From Psychrobacillus insolitus (lineage in GTDB: Bacteria > Bacillota > Bacilli > Bacillales_A > Planococcaceae), in assembly GCF_003254155.1 (NCBI RefSeq), contig NZ_QKZI01000003.1, positions 166,711-230,710 on the forward strand: a stretch of 64,000 bases of DNA, given 5' to 3'. The position numbers and the translations under genes were made by a program. Position 1 is the stretch's first letter. The number at the start of each line of letters is the position of its first letter. The notes under the pieces are model-generated. The model did not search any database and was not told the origin of the DNA. It worked only from the letters and a program-made list of their open reading frames with translations. This document shows positions 45,806 through 55,090 of this stretch, piece by piece.

Positions 45806-47527
45806 CTATTCTTTTAAATACCTATTCATTTCAGCAGTAAAGGCTTCTTTCAACACTTTTAACTTTTCTCTACTGTCTTTTTCTGAATTACTCGTCACAC
45901 CAAAGTAATATTTAATCTTCGGTTCTGTTCCACTTGGTCGTACACATACCCAAGAGTTGTCTGCTAAGAAGTATTTCAAAACATTCGCTTGTGGTAATAG
46001 AATCGCTTCTGGGTCTCGTCCATCTGTAAATGTTCGAATAGAAGTTAAATAATCTTCTTGTGATTGAACTTGAATACCCGCAACTTCTGTTAACTGATTC
46101 ACTCGTACTTGTTCTAATAAGTTCTTAATAGCATCTGCACCACTAACACCTTTTTTAGTAACCGAAACAAGATCTTCTAAATAATAACCATGGCGTTCAA
46201 ACAATGAATGGAGAACATCTACAAGTGACTTCCCTTGTTTTTTATAGTAAGCAGCTGCTTCTACAATAGCAAGGACGCTTTGTACCGCATCTTTATCACG
46301 AGCAAAACTCTTGATCAAATAACCATAGCTTTCCTCGTAACCGAACAAAAACTGCACTTCTTGTGTTTCTTCATATTCTTTTATCTTTTCACCAATGAAT
46401 TTAAAACCTGTTAATACATCTTCTGTACTTGCACCATGATATTGTGCAATTACATGACCTAAATCAGATGTTACAATCGTTTTAAATACACGACCATTTG
46501 CAGGCATCGTTCCTTTTTCTTTCCGTTGGGTCAATAAATACTCGATTAAAATTGCACCAGTTTGATTGCCAGTTAATAATTTATATTCATCATTCACTTT
46601 TACCGCTATACCTACACGGTCGCCATCTGGATCTACAGCAATTAGAATATCTGCAGCATATTTATTACCATATTGGATCGCGTATTCAAATGCACTTTGT
46701 TCTTCTGGATTAGGAGATTTTAAAGTTGGAAATTCGCCGTTAGGTTCCATTTGTTCTTCTACGTAATAAATATGCTTATAGCCTACTTCGCTTAGAATAT
46801 TTTTTACTATTTGACCAGATGCACCATGAAGTGGAGAAAATACAACTTTCAAATCTGTTTCTGGAGCTAAATTTGGATTTTCTTGCACTGTTTTTAGCTG
46901 TTCTATATATGCGTCATCCATCGCTTCATCTAATTCAATGATTAAGCTTTCATCTAAATTATCTAATGTTATTTGAAGCGCATCTCCCGCTTGATAAACA
47001 TGCTTAATCACTGTATCTGCATCATCCAAATTTAATTGTGCTCCGTCTGCACCATATACTTTGTACCCGTTGTATTCAGGTGGATTATGGCTCGCAGTAA
47101 TGACAATTCCCATATATGCTTGTAGTTCTCGAACGGAAAAGGATAGCTGTGGCGTTGTTCTTGGCGCTTTATATAAATATGCTTTAATGCCATTTGCAGC
47201 AAGTGTTCTAGCGGCTTCAAGCGCAAATTCAGGAGAATGTCTACGGCTATCGTAAGCAATTGCTACTCCGCGGTCCATCGCATCTGTTCCAGCTGCTTTT
47301 ATGTATGAAGCTAGTCCTGTTGTTGCTTTTCGAACCGTATACGTGTTGATACGATTAGTACCAGCACCAATTTCTCCGCGCATTCCACCTGTCCCAAATT
47401 CTAAATCACGATAAAATGCATCTTCTGCTCTTTTGTCATCTTCAGCAAGTAACTCCAAATCTTTTTTCCAAACTGTCTCTAGTTCAGAAAAATCCAACCA
47501 CTGCTCCATTATCTGTTTATAAGACAT
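45806..47527 (-). CDS. pgcA: Alpha-phosphoglucomutase PgcA
   Basis: A 573-residue phosphohexomutase converting glucose 6-phosphate and glucose 1-phosphate, for UDP-glucose, lipoteichoic acid anchor and exopolysaccharide synthesis. Active-site serine in TASHNPPEYNG (Ser146), metal loop DPDGDRVG, sugar-binding GYEESYGY and phosphate-binding RPSGTEPK are intact. The ATG at 47527 is preceded by GGGAG; longer reading extends into the upstream gene. Full length. Confidence 0.92.
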   Translation of the reverse strand: MSYKQIMEQWLDFSELETVWKKDLELLAEDDKRAEDAFYRDLEFGTGGMRGEIGAGTNRINTYTVRKATTGLASYIKAAGTDAMDRGVAIAYDSRRHSPEFALEAARTLAANGIKAYLYKAPRTTPQLSFSVRELQAYMGIVITASHNPPEYNGYKVYGADGAQLNLDDADTVIKHVYQAGDALQITLDNLDESLIIELDEAMDDAYIEQLKTVQENPNLAPETDLKVVFSPLHGASGQIVKNILSEVGYKHIYYVEEQMEPNGEFPTLKSPNPEEQSAFEYAIQYGNKYAADILIAVDPDGDRVGIAVKVNDEYKLLTGNQTGAILIEYLLTQRKEKGTMPANGRVFKTIVTSDLGHVIAQYHGASTEDVLTGFKFIGEKIKEYEETQEVQFLFGYEESYGYLIKSFARDKDAVQSVLAIVEAAAYYKKQGKSLVDVLHSLFERHGYYLEDLVSVTKKGVSGADAIKNLLEQVRVNQLTEVAGIQVQSQEDYLTSIRTFTDGRDPEAILLPQANVLKYFLADNSWVCVRPSGTEPKIKYYFGVTSNSEKDSREKLKVLKEAFTAEMNRYLKE

Positions 47528-47543
47528 TTTGCGAATCTCCCAT

Positions 47544-49088
47544 TCATTCTTTTTTATAATCAATGCCATATACATCATGACGACGATCTTTTAAATGCTT
47601 CACAGTACCGTCTTGTCTTTGACGTCTAAGAATTTCCAAGTCAACGTCACCTATTAATACCATCTCTACGTTCGGCTCCGTTTCTCCAACTATTCCATCT
47701 CGTGCAAATTCAAAATCAGACGGTGCAAAAATAGCAGACTGTGCATATTGAATATCCATATTTTCTGTTTGTGGAAGATTTCCAACCGTTCCTGAAATAA
47801 CGGTATAGATTTGATTTTCAATCGCGCGGGCTTGTGCACAGTATCTCACACGCAAATACCCTTGGCGGTCTTCTGTACAAAACGGTGTGAAAATGATATT
47901 TGCTCCCATATCTGTAGCAATTCGGGCAAGCTCAGGGAATTCAATATCATAACAAATTTGAATCGCGATTTTCCCACAGTCTGTATCAAACACTTGTACA
48001 GAGTCCCCTGCACTAATACCCCACCATTTACGTTCATTTGGTGTGATATGAATTTTATATTGTTTATCAATCGCACCATCTCTATGGAATAAATATGAGA
48101 TATTATAAATTTCCTCATTCTCTTCTTCTACGAAATGAGAACCTGCAATAATATTAATATTATATCGAACCGATAAATCTGAGAATAATTCCATATACTG
48201 AGGAGTATACTCTGATAATTTCCGAACCGCTTGGCTCGGCGAGTGCTCATTTAAGAATGACATTAATTGTGTTGTAAATATTTCTGGAAATACGACGAAA
48301 TCTGATTGTGCATCAGAGGCTACATCCACAAAATACTCACATTGGTTAGCAAATTCTTCAAATGAGTTTATTTTACGCATCATATATTGTACTGCACATA
48401 TACGAACTGGATAGCTCGTTTTAAAATGACGTTTAGAAAGCGGAATATAATCTACATTGTTCCACTCCATCAATGTAGCATATTTAGCAGATGCTTTATC
48501 ATCTGGTAAATAATTTGGATTGATACGCATTAATGTAAAACCGTTCATCAATTGGAATGTGAGTACAGGATCATAGATTTTATGACGAGAAACAGAAGTT
48601 ACATATTCTCTTGGAGACATTTCATCTGCATATTTATGATAATTCGGAATACGTCCTCCGATAATAATTGATTTTAGATTAAATTGTCTTGCAATATCTT
48701 TTCTTCCTTCATAAAGACGTTGTCCAACCTTCATTCTTCGATATTTCGGGTGTACCATTACTTCAATACCATATAAATTATATCCATCAGGATTATGATT
48801 CGTAATGTAGCCAGCATCTGTGACATCTGACCAAGAATGGCGATCATCATACTCATCAAAGTTTATTATTAAGCTCGAACAAGAACCTATTACTATTCCA
48901 TCTAGTTCAGCTACTAATTGGCCTTCTGGGAATATTGTTAAATGGCTACGTAAATGTGAAAGTTCCCAAGGTTCCATTCCAGGGAAACAATGTCTTTGTA
49001 TTTCTATTATAGATTCAATATCAGAAAAAGTTGTTTGTCTAATATTCATGCTTTTTTCAAATTGCGATAAATCGAATTCTTCTGACAT
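47544..49088 (-). CDS. yhcX: GNAT acetyltransferase-nitrilase fusion (YhcX-like)
   Basis: A 514-residue two-domain protein. The N-terminal part (about 14-210) is a GNAT acetyltransferase with VMVHPKYRRMKVGQRLY as the acetyl-CoA loop. The C-terminal part (about 228-500) is a carbon-nitrogen hydrolase with the triad Glu (FPEIF), Lys (YKIHITPNE) and Cys (ICYDIEF). It equals B. subtilis YhcX, which has the same fusion; substrates are not known. AAGGAG precedes the ATG. Upstream of pgcA by 16 bases, so they may be cotranscribed. Confidence 0.88.
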   Translation of the reverse strand: MSEEFDLSQFEKSMNIRQTTFSDIESIIEIQRHCFPGMEPWELSHLRSHLTIFPEGQLVAELDGIVIGSCSSLIINFDEYDDRHSWSDVTDAGYITNHNPDGYNLYGIEVMVHPKYRRMKVGQRLYEGRKDIARQFNLKSIIIGGRIPNYHKYADEMSPREYVTSVSRHKIYDPVLTFQLMNGFTLMRINPNYLPDDKASAKYATLMEWNNVDYIPLSKRHFKTSYPVRICAVQYMMRKINSFEEFANQCEYFVDVASDAQSDFVVFPEIFTTQLMSFLNEHSPSQAVRKLSEYTPQYMELFSDLSVRYNINIIAGSHFVEEENEEIYNISYLFHRDGAIDKQYKIHITPNERKWWGISAGDSVQVFDTDCGKIAIQICYDIEFPELARIATDMGANIIFTPFCTEDRQGYLRVRYCAQARAIENQIYTVISGTVGNLPQTENMDIQYAQSAIFAPSDFEFARDGIVGETEPNVEMVLIGDVDLEILRRQRQDGTVKHLKDRRHDVYGIDYKKE

Positions 49089-49218
49089 ACTATCCGCTCC
49101 TTAATTTATAACTAACTTCTATTATATATCTCTTTTGCATTCAGTTAAAACATTTTACATGTTTTTAAATAACCTTTATACTTTGATTTGAGTTCAAAGT
49201 AATTTAAAGGAGCAACTT

Positions 49219-49644
49219 ATGACAAAAAAAATTGAAAATCTTTTGCTGTTTATGTGGGCTGTATCATTCACAGCAATGCTTGGTTCCCTCTACTTTTCAG
49301 AAATCCAATTGTATGAACCTTGTAAATTGTGTTGGTACCAACGTATACTGATGTATCCACTTGTGTTAATATTAGGAATTGCATATATACAAAAGAATGC
49401 AAAAATAGCTATAACAACTCTTGCTTTTTCTGTAATAGGAGCGTGTATCTCTGCATATCACTATAGTCTTCAAAAATTAGATTTTATGCAAGATTCAGCT
49501 GTAGCTTGTGGAAGAGTACCTTGTACTGGAGAGTATATTAATATCTTAGGATTTATCACAATCCCTTTTTTAGCACTTGTCGCTTTTATCCTTATAGCGA
49601 TTAGTAGTATCATGATCTTGAAAGGTTTGAAGGAGGAAAAATAA
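49219..49644 (+). CDS. bdbC: Disulfide bond formation protein BdbC (DsbB-like)
   Basis: A 141-residue four-helix membrane quinone oxidoreductase. The first cysteine pair is Cys35-Cys38 (CKLCWYQR), the second Cys97-Cys102 (CGRVPC), both facing outside. It re-oxidises a partner thiol oxidase, passing electrons to quinone. AAGGAG precedes the ATG. Two bases separate it from the thioredoxin-fold gene, so they form a pair. Confidence 0.92.
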   Translation: MTKKIENLLLFMWAVSFTAMLGSLYFSEIQLYEPCKLCWYQRILMYPLVLILGIAYIQKNAKIAITTLAFSVIGACISAYHYSLQKLDFMQDSAVACGRVPCTGEYINILGFITIPFLALVAFILIAISSIMILKGLKEEK

Positions 49645-49646
49645 TC

Positions 49647-50117
49647 ATGAAGAAATTAGCTATATTCGGTGGTATCATTATCGCTATTTTTGTATTAATA
49701 ATTGTATTAAACAGCCAAAAAAATAAGGATGTACTAGCGGACAACCCTTATGACAAAGAAAATTTAACACAATCTACTATTGATCTAATAGACGATCCAA
49801 ACTATCAGAACATCATTCTTCCAGATGATCTAAAAGCTGAAATTGAAACTGGAGAACCTGTTACTGCTTATTTCTTTAGTCCAGAATGTGTTCATTGCCA
49901 AGAAATGACTCCAAGATTAACACCACTTGCAGATGAAAATAGCGTTGATATTGTAAAGTATAATGTTCTTGAGTATGAGCAAGGCTGGAATGATTATCAA
50001 ATCGAAGCTACACCAACCCTTATTTATTTTGAAGATGGAAAAGAAGTAACAAGAGCTACGGGAGCTATTCCAAACGAACAAATCCAAGCATTCTTTGATC
50101 AAGTTGTATTAAAATAA
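49647..50117 (+). CDS. Membrane-anchored thioredoxin-fold protein
   Basis: A 156-residue protein with an N-terminal signal anchor (about 4-22) and an extracellular thioredoxin fold with the motif CVHC (Cys81, Cys84) and cis-proline ATPT. By position it would serve as the oxidase partner of BdbC, in the role of BdbD; the sequence is shorter than BdbD and more like a simple thioredoxin. AAGGAGG lies before the ATG at 49647. Confidence 0.82.
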   Translation: MKKLAIFGGIIIAIFVLIIVLNSQKNKDVLADNPYDKENLTQSTIDLIDDPNYQNIILPDDLKAEIETGEPVTAYFFSPECVHCQEMTPRLTPLADENSVDIVKYNVLEYEQGWNDYQIEATPTLIYFEDGKEVTRATGAIPNEQIQAFFDQVVLK

Positions 50118-50120
50118 TAA

Positions 50121-50155
50121 AAAAGAGGCCTTGTCTTTTTGGACTGGGCCTTTTA
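50121..50155 (+). terminator. Terminator after thioredoxin-fold gene
   Basis: AAAAGAGGCC pairs with GGGCCTTTT and inner GTC/GAC; T-run follows. Confidence 0.65.
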
Positions 50156-50172
50156 TAAAGGAGAGAACAAGT

Positions 50173-51030
50173 ATGATACATACATTCAACTATACCGTTC
50201 CTGAAGACGGGTTAACAATCGATACACTTTTCCAAGAAAAATGGAAACTCGGAAAAAAATTAATACATGAATTGCGTATGCAAAAAGCAGTAAGTAATGT
50301 GGGTGGAGAACTTTTACAATGGAAATTACCAAATAAAAAAGGCGACGTTCTTGTTTTTAAATGGGAAGGCGAAGCATCGAATTATCTTCTTTCCGATCAA
50401 ATCCCATTATATGTAGCATATGAAGATGAGTATATAATCGTTGCATCTAAACCTAGAGGTGCTTCCACTCATCCAAACGAAGATGGACAAAATCATACAT
50501 TGATCAATACAGTTATGAATTATCTTTCTTTAAAAGGACATCATTACGCAGAGCATATTCATCGCTTAGATGAGGGAACAAAAGGGTTAGTGGTTATTGC
50601 AAAAAATCCACTAGTAAAAGGTATGCTAGACCGTATGTTAGAAAACAAAGAAATTGTACGTACTTATGAAGCAATTGTTGAAGGACAAGTAAAAAATAAT
50701 CACGGCACTATTCGCGCAGCTATCGGGAGTGATCGACATCATCCTAGTAGAAGAAGAGTTTCACCATCTGGCCAACAAGCAATCACTCATTATGAAGTAG
50801 TTGGAAGAAATCCTGAATTCACAAAAGTGAATGCTATTTTAGAAACGGGACGTACTCATCAAATTCGCGTACATTTCTCTTATCTTGGGCATCCTATTGT
50901 GGGAGATGAATTGTATGGAGCGAAAAAAACACCTACTAGAACTTATGAACTTCACGCATTTAAAGCGCAGTTCAAACATCCTATTACTGGTGAAGTTTTG
51001 ATCGTTGAGGATAAAAAATTAGAATCTTAA
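50173..51030 (+). CDS. RluA-family pseudouridine synthase (YhcT-like)
   Basis: A 285-residue synthase that isomerises uridines in RNA. The catalytic Asp133 lies in HRLDEGTKGLVV, and ETGRTHQIRVHFSYLGHPIVGDELYG is the family signature. A weak N-terminal S4-like region is present. The ATG at 50173 follows AAGGAGAG; the reading frame upstream lies within the terminator. Similar to YhcT of B. subtilis. Its target uridine (rRNA or tRNA) cannot be set from sequence. Confidence 0.88.
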   Translation: MIHTFNYTVPEDGLTIDTLFQEKWKLGKKLIHELRMQKAVSNVGGELLQWKLPNKKGDVLVFKWEGEASNYLLSDQIPLYVAYEDEYIIVASKPRGASTHPNEDGQNHTLINTVMNYLSLKGHHYAEHIHRLDEGTKGLVVIAKNPLVKGMLDRMLENKEIVRTYEAIVEGQVKNNHGTIRAAIGSDRHHPSRRRVSPSGQQAITHYEVVGRNPEFTKVNAILETGRTHQIRVHFSYLGHPIVGDELYGAKKTPTRTYELHAFKAQFKHPITGEVLIVEDKKLES

Positions 51031-51035
51031 TATTT

Positions 51036-51100
51036 GAAAAGCGGAAGCGCCCTTTTTCTATACGGACGTTGCCGGTTCGTTTTGGACCATATTGTAACAA
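51036..51100 (+). repeat. Truncated family B/C repeat, copy 3
   Basis: GAAAAGCGGAAGCGCCC, TACGGACGTTGCCGG and TTTTGGACCATATTGTAACAATAAA match the conserved part of family B; the hairpin is missing and family A copy 4 begins at once. Confidence 0.65.
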
Positions 51101-51520
51101 TAAAATGACGTTGATGAAGAATTTTAGTCGGCTATAATTTATTTATTTATCACGGGACTGTCCAGAAAGTCAGTAAAACTGATTTTTTGCGGCAGTCTTT
51201 TTATATAGGTTTATTCAAAAGGAATGTTTGGATCTTGAATATAGAGTAAAAATTTTATACTATTAGAGCCTAACAAGTGATTCCCCCCTGGATGATGGTT
51301 TTGTCGACTTTTATTCTTCAGGGAATCTCACTTGTTTTCTATATCTGTTTGAACTTATGTTTCCTATATTCACTCAGCTAATTTTCGTTACGAGCGGCGA
51401 CTCCAGTGGGATTAGCGTGACAGGTGAGACTCCACAGGAGCGCGGTTTTCGAGGGCGAGGAGGCTCACCGCACTCCCCACGGAAAGCGTCCGCTCGGAAC
51501 GAAAATCAGAGCGCGGATCA
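51101..51520 (+). repeat. Composite repeat family A, copy 4 (interrupted)
   Basis: Same orientation as copy 1. The terminator-like module is at 51101-51205 and the GC-rich core at 51375-51509. About 110 extra bases (51215-51335) that the other copies lack, including a hairpin, split the two modules. Confidence 0.82.
51272..51336. repeat. Hairpin inserted in repeat copy 4
   Basis: AACAAGTGA and TCACTTGTT arms with TTCCC/GGGAA inside, long loop. Present only in copy 4. Confidence 0.6.
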
Positions 51521-51548
51521 GGTTTTTTTCATAGATATTGATAAAAAA

Positions 51549-51618
51549 ATGACATGAGTGAAGTTCCATCCCGTTCTCCTGTTTGATCGAGAAGGGGATT
51601 TTATTTCACCAATGTCAT
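51549..51618. repeat. 70-bp imperfect inverted repeat
   Basis: Left arm blocks ATGACAT, GTGAA, ATCCC, TTCTC match in order the complements GAGAA, GGGAT, TTCAC, ATGTCAT on the right; ten-base loop. No gene. Confidence 0.6.
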
Positions 51619-51753
51619 ATAGTTTACAACCATTTTATTAAGATAGTTTGTCCCTCGCTCCCCTAAAACATCGAAGAAAAAAAACAAATGCTTATGGAAA
51701 TAAAAGAAGAGATCTTTTTGCCTTTAAAATTTAATCCTGATTTATAAAATACA

Positions 51754-51850
51754 GCAAAATCACTATACGACTTATCCGGAAATAAGTGCCAAAAGAGACT
51801 TTTCTCCTGTTTTTGTACTTATTTTAAAATATGTCGTATGTGAGTTTTGC
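51754..51850. repeat. 97-bp imperfect inverted repeat
   Basis: Arms align over about 45 bases: GCAAAA, CAC, ATACGAC, TAT, AAATAAGT and AAAA blocks pair with their complements on the right. Could be a MITE-like remnant or an RNA hairpin; no gene. Confidence 0.6.
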
Positions 51851-51947
51851 ACATTTATGATGTTGGAGATTATTTTATTGGCAGGTTTTTTTGAGGGGCG
51901 CTTTCTTGCCAATGAAACTCTTATACTTCTTATCTATTAAAAAGGGA

Positions 51948-51988
51948 CAGAGCTTCAGAAAATGACGTGATCATTTTCTGAAGCTCTG
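51948..51988. terminator. Bidirectional terminator after aldo/keto reductase gene
   Basis: Perfect 18-bp arms CAGAGCTTCAGAAAATGA with complement and five-base loop, T-rich on the minus side (CCCTTTTTAA). The whole 51031-52015 gap holds only repeats and hairpins. Confidence 0.8.
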
Positions 51989-52015
51989 CCTTTTCGTTTA
52001 AATTCTTGTAGGAAA

Positions 52016-52852
52016 TTAACTTTCAAAATTAAAGTTATCTGGATTTGCTCCAATTCGCTCATTCAAGTTAAGTAAATCAATATTTTTTATATCCTCAAAT
52101 GATAATTCGAAATCAAATACGTCAAGGTTCTCCTCAATTCTAGCAGGTGTAATAGATTTAGGAATAACGATTAGATCATGTTGTAGATGCCAGCGAATAA
52201 TAATTTGAGCCGGTGACTTACCATATTTCCCACTAATTCGTTTCAACGCAGGTTCATCCAACAGTCCACCTCTAGCAAGTGGTGACCAAGAAGTAACAGC
52301 AATTCCTTGTTCAGCACAGTATTCACGAAGATCAAATTGTGTTAGACGTGGATGGCATTCAATTTGGTTCACCATAGGTTGTATATTTGCTTTTGCTGCA
52401 ATTGTTTCTAAATGGTGTTGATGATGATTGGATACTCCAGTTGCACGAATTAACTTTTCCTCATATAAACGCTCAATAGCACGGTATGTTTCTACGAATG
52501 TTTCTTTCACTGGCCAATGAGTTAAATATAAATCTACATAATCTAATCCTAATAATTCTAATGACTTTTCAAATGCTTTTAATGTTTGATCATATCCTTG
52601 ATCTGTATTCCAAACTTTAGTTGTAATGAAAATATCTTCTCTTGGGACAGTTGAATTACGAACTACTTCGCCTACTTCTTTTTCATTTGCATATAAAGAA
52701 GCTGTATCGATATGTCGATAACCAATATCCAGTGCTGTCGTGATTGCTTGAATAGCAATTTCCGGCTCTGTCATTTTATAGACACCTAAACCAATACGTG
52801 GTATCTCAACTCCATTTGCTAATCGTTTAGTTGCATTCTTCTGTAATTCCAT
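52016..52852 (-). CDS. Aldo/keto reductase
   Basis: A 278-residue NADPH reductase with the catalytic tetrad Asp49 (GYRHIDTASLYANE), Tyr54, Lys79 (ITTKVWN) and His112 (LTHWPVK), and the C-terminal VIPKSITPARIEENL NADPH motif. Close to YtbE/YvgN glyoxal/methylglyoxal reductases. The ATG at 52852 is eight bases after AAAGGG; a GTG three codons upstream overlaps that site. Stands alone after the repeat island. Confidence 0.88.
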   Translation of the reverse strand: MELQKNATKRLANGVEIPRIGLGVYKMTEPEIAIQAITTALDIGYRHIDTASLYANEKEVGEVVRNSTVPREDIFITTKVWNTDQGYDQTLKAFEKSLELLGLDYVDLYLTHWPVKETFVETYRAIERLYEEKLIRATGVSNHHQHHLETIAAKANIQPMVNQIECHPRLTQFDLREYCAEQGIAVTSWSPLARGGLLDEPALKRISGKYGKSPAQIIIRWHLQHDLIVIPKSITPARIEENLDVFDFELSFEDIKNIDLLNLNERIGANPDNFNFES

Positions 52853-52874
52853 CTCATTCACCCTTTCGTATTAG

Positions 52875-52903
52875 AAAAACGACTGAAATGAATCAGTCGT
52901 TTT
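52875..52903 (-). terminator. Terminator overlapping the end of a small gene
   Basis: AAAACGACTGA / TCAGTCGTTTT arms, minus-strand T-run; overlaps the last codons of the 60-residue gene upstream of the reductase. Confidence 0.7.
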
Positions 52904-53075
52904 CTCTTCTTTTCATAGAAGAAGTATCATCAGATTGAGCAGGGTCGGATACGCGATTATCTTGTTCAAGCTCATTATCGTCTCGCATCTTCTCCATTTG
53001 CTTGCCTAACTGTTTCACTTCTTCCATATTCGTTGCCATCGAACCATTCTCTGTATCATTTTTCAAATTGCTCAT
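52893..53075 (-). CDS. Small acidic hydrophilic protein
   Basis: A 60-residue protein, rich in Asn, Asp, Glu, Ser and Met, with a helical centre (MEEVKQLGKQMEKMRDDNEL) and no hydrophobic segment. AAGGAGG lies before the ATG at 53075. I do not recognise the family; it looks like the small disordered proteins found in Bacillales spores, but this is a guess. Confidence 0.6.
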   Translation of the reverse strand: MSNLKNDTENGSMATNMEEVKQLGKQMEKMRDDNELEQDNRVSDPAQSDDTSSMKRREND

Positions 53076-53261
53076 ATCAGATCCTCCTTCGAGTATTTCC
53101 ATTCAAAGGCTTTACCTTTATACTATATGTTAGTAGAATACAACCCATGTTGCAACTATAAATAGTGCGAATCTTTGAACTATTCGTTTTTTTGACGTTA
53201 TTTCCTTTTTAAACAAAGTAAGGTATACTTAGTTAAGAATATATTATAGGAGGCACTTCAT

Positions 53262-53357
53262 ATGAATTTAATCCTTATCCTTGGTGTTACTATTGCATTT
53301 CTTGTCCCAATGTTCAAAGCTGGATATAACGACAAACCAGGTGCATCAAACAAATAA
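53262..53357 (+). CDS. 31-residue single-helix membrane peptide
   Basis: A short gene with a strong AGGAGG eight bases before the ATG. The product has one hydrophobic helix (NLILILGVTIAFLVPMF) and a polar tail with GYNDKPGASNK. A strong terminator follows, so it is a transcription unit by itself. Family not recognised. Confidence 0.65.
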   Translation: MNLILILGVTIAFLVPMFKAGYNDKPGASNK

Positions 53358-53365
53358 GCAAATTT

Positions 53366-53407
53366 AAAAAACGGACGAGTCATTTTATAATGACTCGTTC
53401 GTTTTTT
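53366..53407. terminator. Bidirectional terminator small ORF/trmL
   Basis: A 19-bp stem (one mismatch), AAAAAACG..ACGAGTCATT with complement, loop TTAT, T-runs both sides; overlaps the end of trmL by two bases. Confidence 0.85.
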
Positions 53408-53879
53408 AATGTAAATTTGGATAATCTTGCTGTCTTAAAGCTTCGTAAACAAGAATTGCAGCGGTATTTGATAAGTTTAAAGAACGAATATTATCATTCA
53501 TTGGAATTCTTAAACATTTGTCTGGATGAGCATCAATAATTTCTTTTGGTAACCCTTTTGTTTCACGACCAAAAATGAAGAAATGGTCTTTCTCCACATC
53601 ACTAAAATCATAAGTAGTGTGTGGCTTAGCACCAAACTTAGTTATTAAATAATATTCTCCTGCCGGATGTTTGGCAAAAAACTCATCTAATCCATCGTAA
53701 TACGTAATATCGACATGCTCCCAATAATCTAAACCTGCACGTTTGAGCATTTTATCGTCAGTAGAAAATCCTAAAGGGCGGATTAAATGTAATTTTGCAC
53801 CCGTTCCCGCACATGTTCTAGCGATATTTCCAGTATTTGCTGGAATTTCTGGTTGATATAACACAATATTAATACTCAA
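53406..53879 (-). CDS. trmL: tRNA (cytidine/uridine-34-2'-O)-methyltransferase TrmL
   Basis: A 157-residue SPOUT methyltransferase (CspR/YibK) that methylates the wobble ribose of tRNA-Leu. LYQPEIPANTGNIARTC at the start, FIFGRETKGLP and LRIPMNDNIRSLNLSNTAAI form the knot and AdoMet site. The start is TTG at 53879, spaced well after AGGAAG; a GTG three codons earlier lies on the ribosome site. Downstream of queG by 12 bases: two tRNA modification genes in one operon. Confidence 0.92.
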   Translation of the reverse strand: MSINIVLYQPEIPANTGNIARTCAGTGAKLHLIRPLGFSTDDKMLKRAGLDYWEHVDITYYDGLDEFFAKHPAGEYYLITKFGAKPHTTYDFSDVEKDHFFIFGRETKGLPKEIIDAHPDKCLRIPMNDNIRSLNLSNTAAILVYEALRQQDYPNLH

Positions 53880-53891
53880 CTTGTCCACTTC

Positions 53892-55031
53892 CTATTTCTC
53901 TAATGTATAGAATAGAAGCCCTTTTCGAATTTCTTCTAGAACTTCTTGTACTTCTTCAGTTTGTTCCGCTTTTTTTAATGCAACAAGGCCTTCTTCTGTA
54001 TTAATCTTACCAATTGCCCATGCAGCTGTCCCTCGAATAACTGGTCGAGCATCATTCTCCATAAGTTTGATTAATGTTGGTACGGCAGATGCTTCTTTGA
54101 AATGTGCTAACGCAATAATTGCATTTCGCTGAATAGGATTCTTCCCTCTCCACGCCCCAGACATATGCCCATATGTCTCTTTAAACGAACGGTTTGTCAT
54201 ACTTAGCAAAGGTATTAACAAAGGCTTAACGAGCTCTGGGTCTGGTTTAAACGCTTCTTGATGCAAGTTTGCTTTCGCTTTGTTTTTAGGACAAATGGTT
54301 TGGCATGTATCACAACCATAAATTCGATTGCCGATTTTCGCTCGAAATTCATCCGGAACCATTGTTTTCGTTTGGGTGATAAAAGCAATGCAACGTTGCG
54401 CATTTAGTTGTCCACCTTCTATCAATGCACCAGTTGGACAAATGTCTAAACAAAGCCTACAATCCCCACATTGATCTTCCATCTGCTCACTAGGAGCAAA
54501 TGGTATCGATGTGACCATTTCACCTAAGTACACATAAGAACCGAACTCTGGCGTAATAACTGCACAGTTTTTCGCACTCCAACCAATGCCAGCTCTCTCC
54601 GCTACTGCACGGTCCGAAAGTTCTCCAGTATCCACCATTGAACGTAATTTTGCATCTGGAATATGTGTTAAAATAAATAACTCTAATAGCGCGAGTTTCT
54701 CCCGTAAAACCGTATGGTAATCCATTCCCCATGAAGCTCTTGCAAAAATACCCCGCCTTGCACCTTTTGTACTTGAAGGAGCATCTTTCATTTTCGATGG
54801 ATACGCAATGGCAATAGCTATAATGCTTTCTGCTTCCGATAGTAAAAGCTCTGGATGTGTTCTTTTCTCAATATCTGATTCTTCAAAACCAGATGCATAT
54901 CCTAGCTCTTGTTGACGAACTAATCTATTTTTTAATTCATGAAAGGGAGAAGCAGATGTAAATCCAATCTTATCAATTCCAATGGATGCAGCATATTCAA
55001 TTAGATTGTTTTGAAATTGATTGATATTCAC
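53892..55031 (-). CDS. queG: Epoxyqueuosine reductase QueG
   Basis: A 379-residue cobalamin-dependent enzyme for the last step of queuosine synthesis in tRNA. It has two [4Fe-4S] clusters (CGDCRLCLDICPTGAL and CDTCQTICPKNK), the catalytic Asp in VDTGELSDRAVAERAGIGW and C-terminal HEAT-like repeats used in tRNA binding. The start is GTG at 55031 after AAGGGGGA. In an operon with trmL, as in B. subtilis. Confidence 0.93.
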   Translation of the reverse strand: MNINQFQNNLIEYAASIGIDKIGFTSASPFHELKNRLVRQQELGYASGFEESDIEKRTHPELLLSEAESIIAIAIAYPSKMKDAPSSTKGARRGIFARASWGMDYHTVLREKLALLELFILTHIPDAKLRSMVDTGELSDRAVAERAGIGWSAKNCAVITPEFGSYVYLGEMVTSIPFAPSEQMEDQCGDCRLCLDICPTGALIEGGQLNAQRCIAFITQTKTMVPDEFRAKIGNRIYGCDTCQTICPKNKAKANLHQEAFKPDPELVKPLLIPLLSMTNRSFKETYGHMSGAWRGKNPIQRNAIIALAHFKEASAVPTLIKLMENDARPVIRGTAAWAIGKINTEEGLVALKKAEQTEEVQEVLEEIRKGLLFYTLEK

Positions 55032-55090
55032 TGCTTTTCCCCCTTCCTATGCTAAACTAAAATAAGAAACTATATGTAAGGATGATTGTT

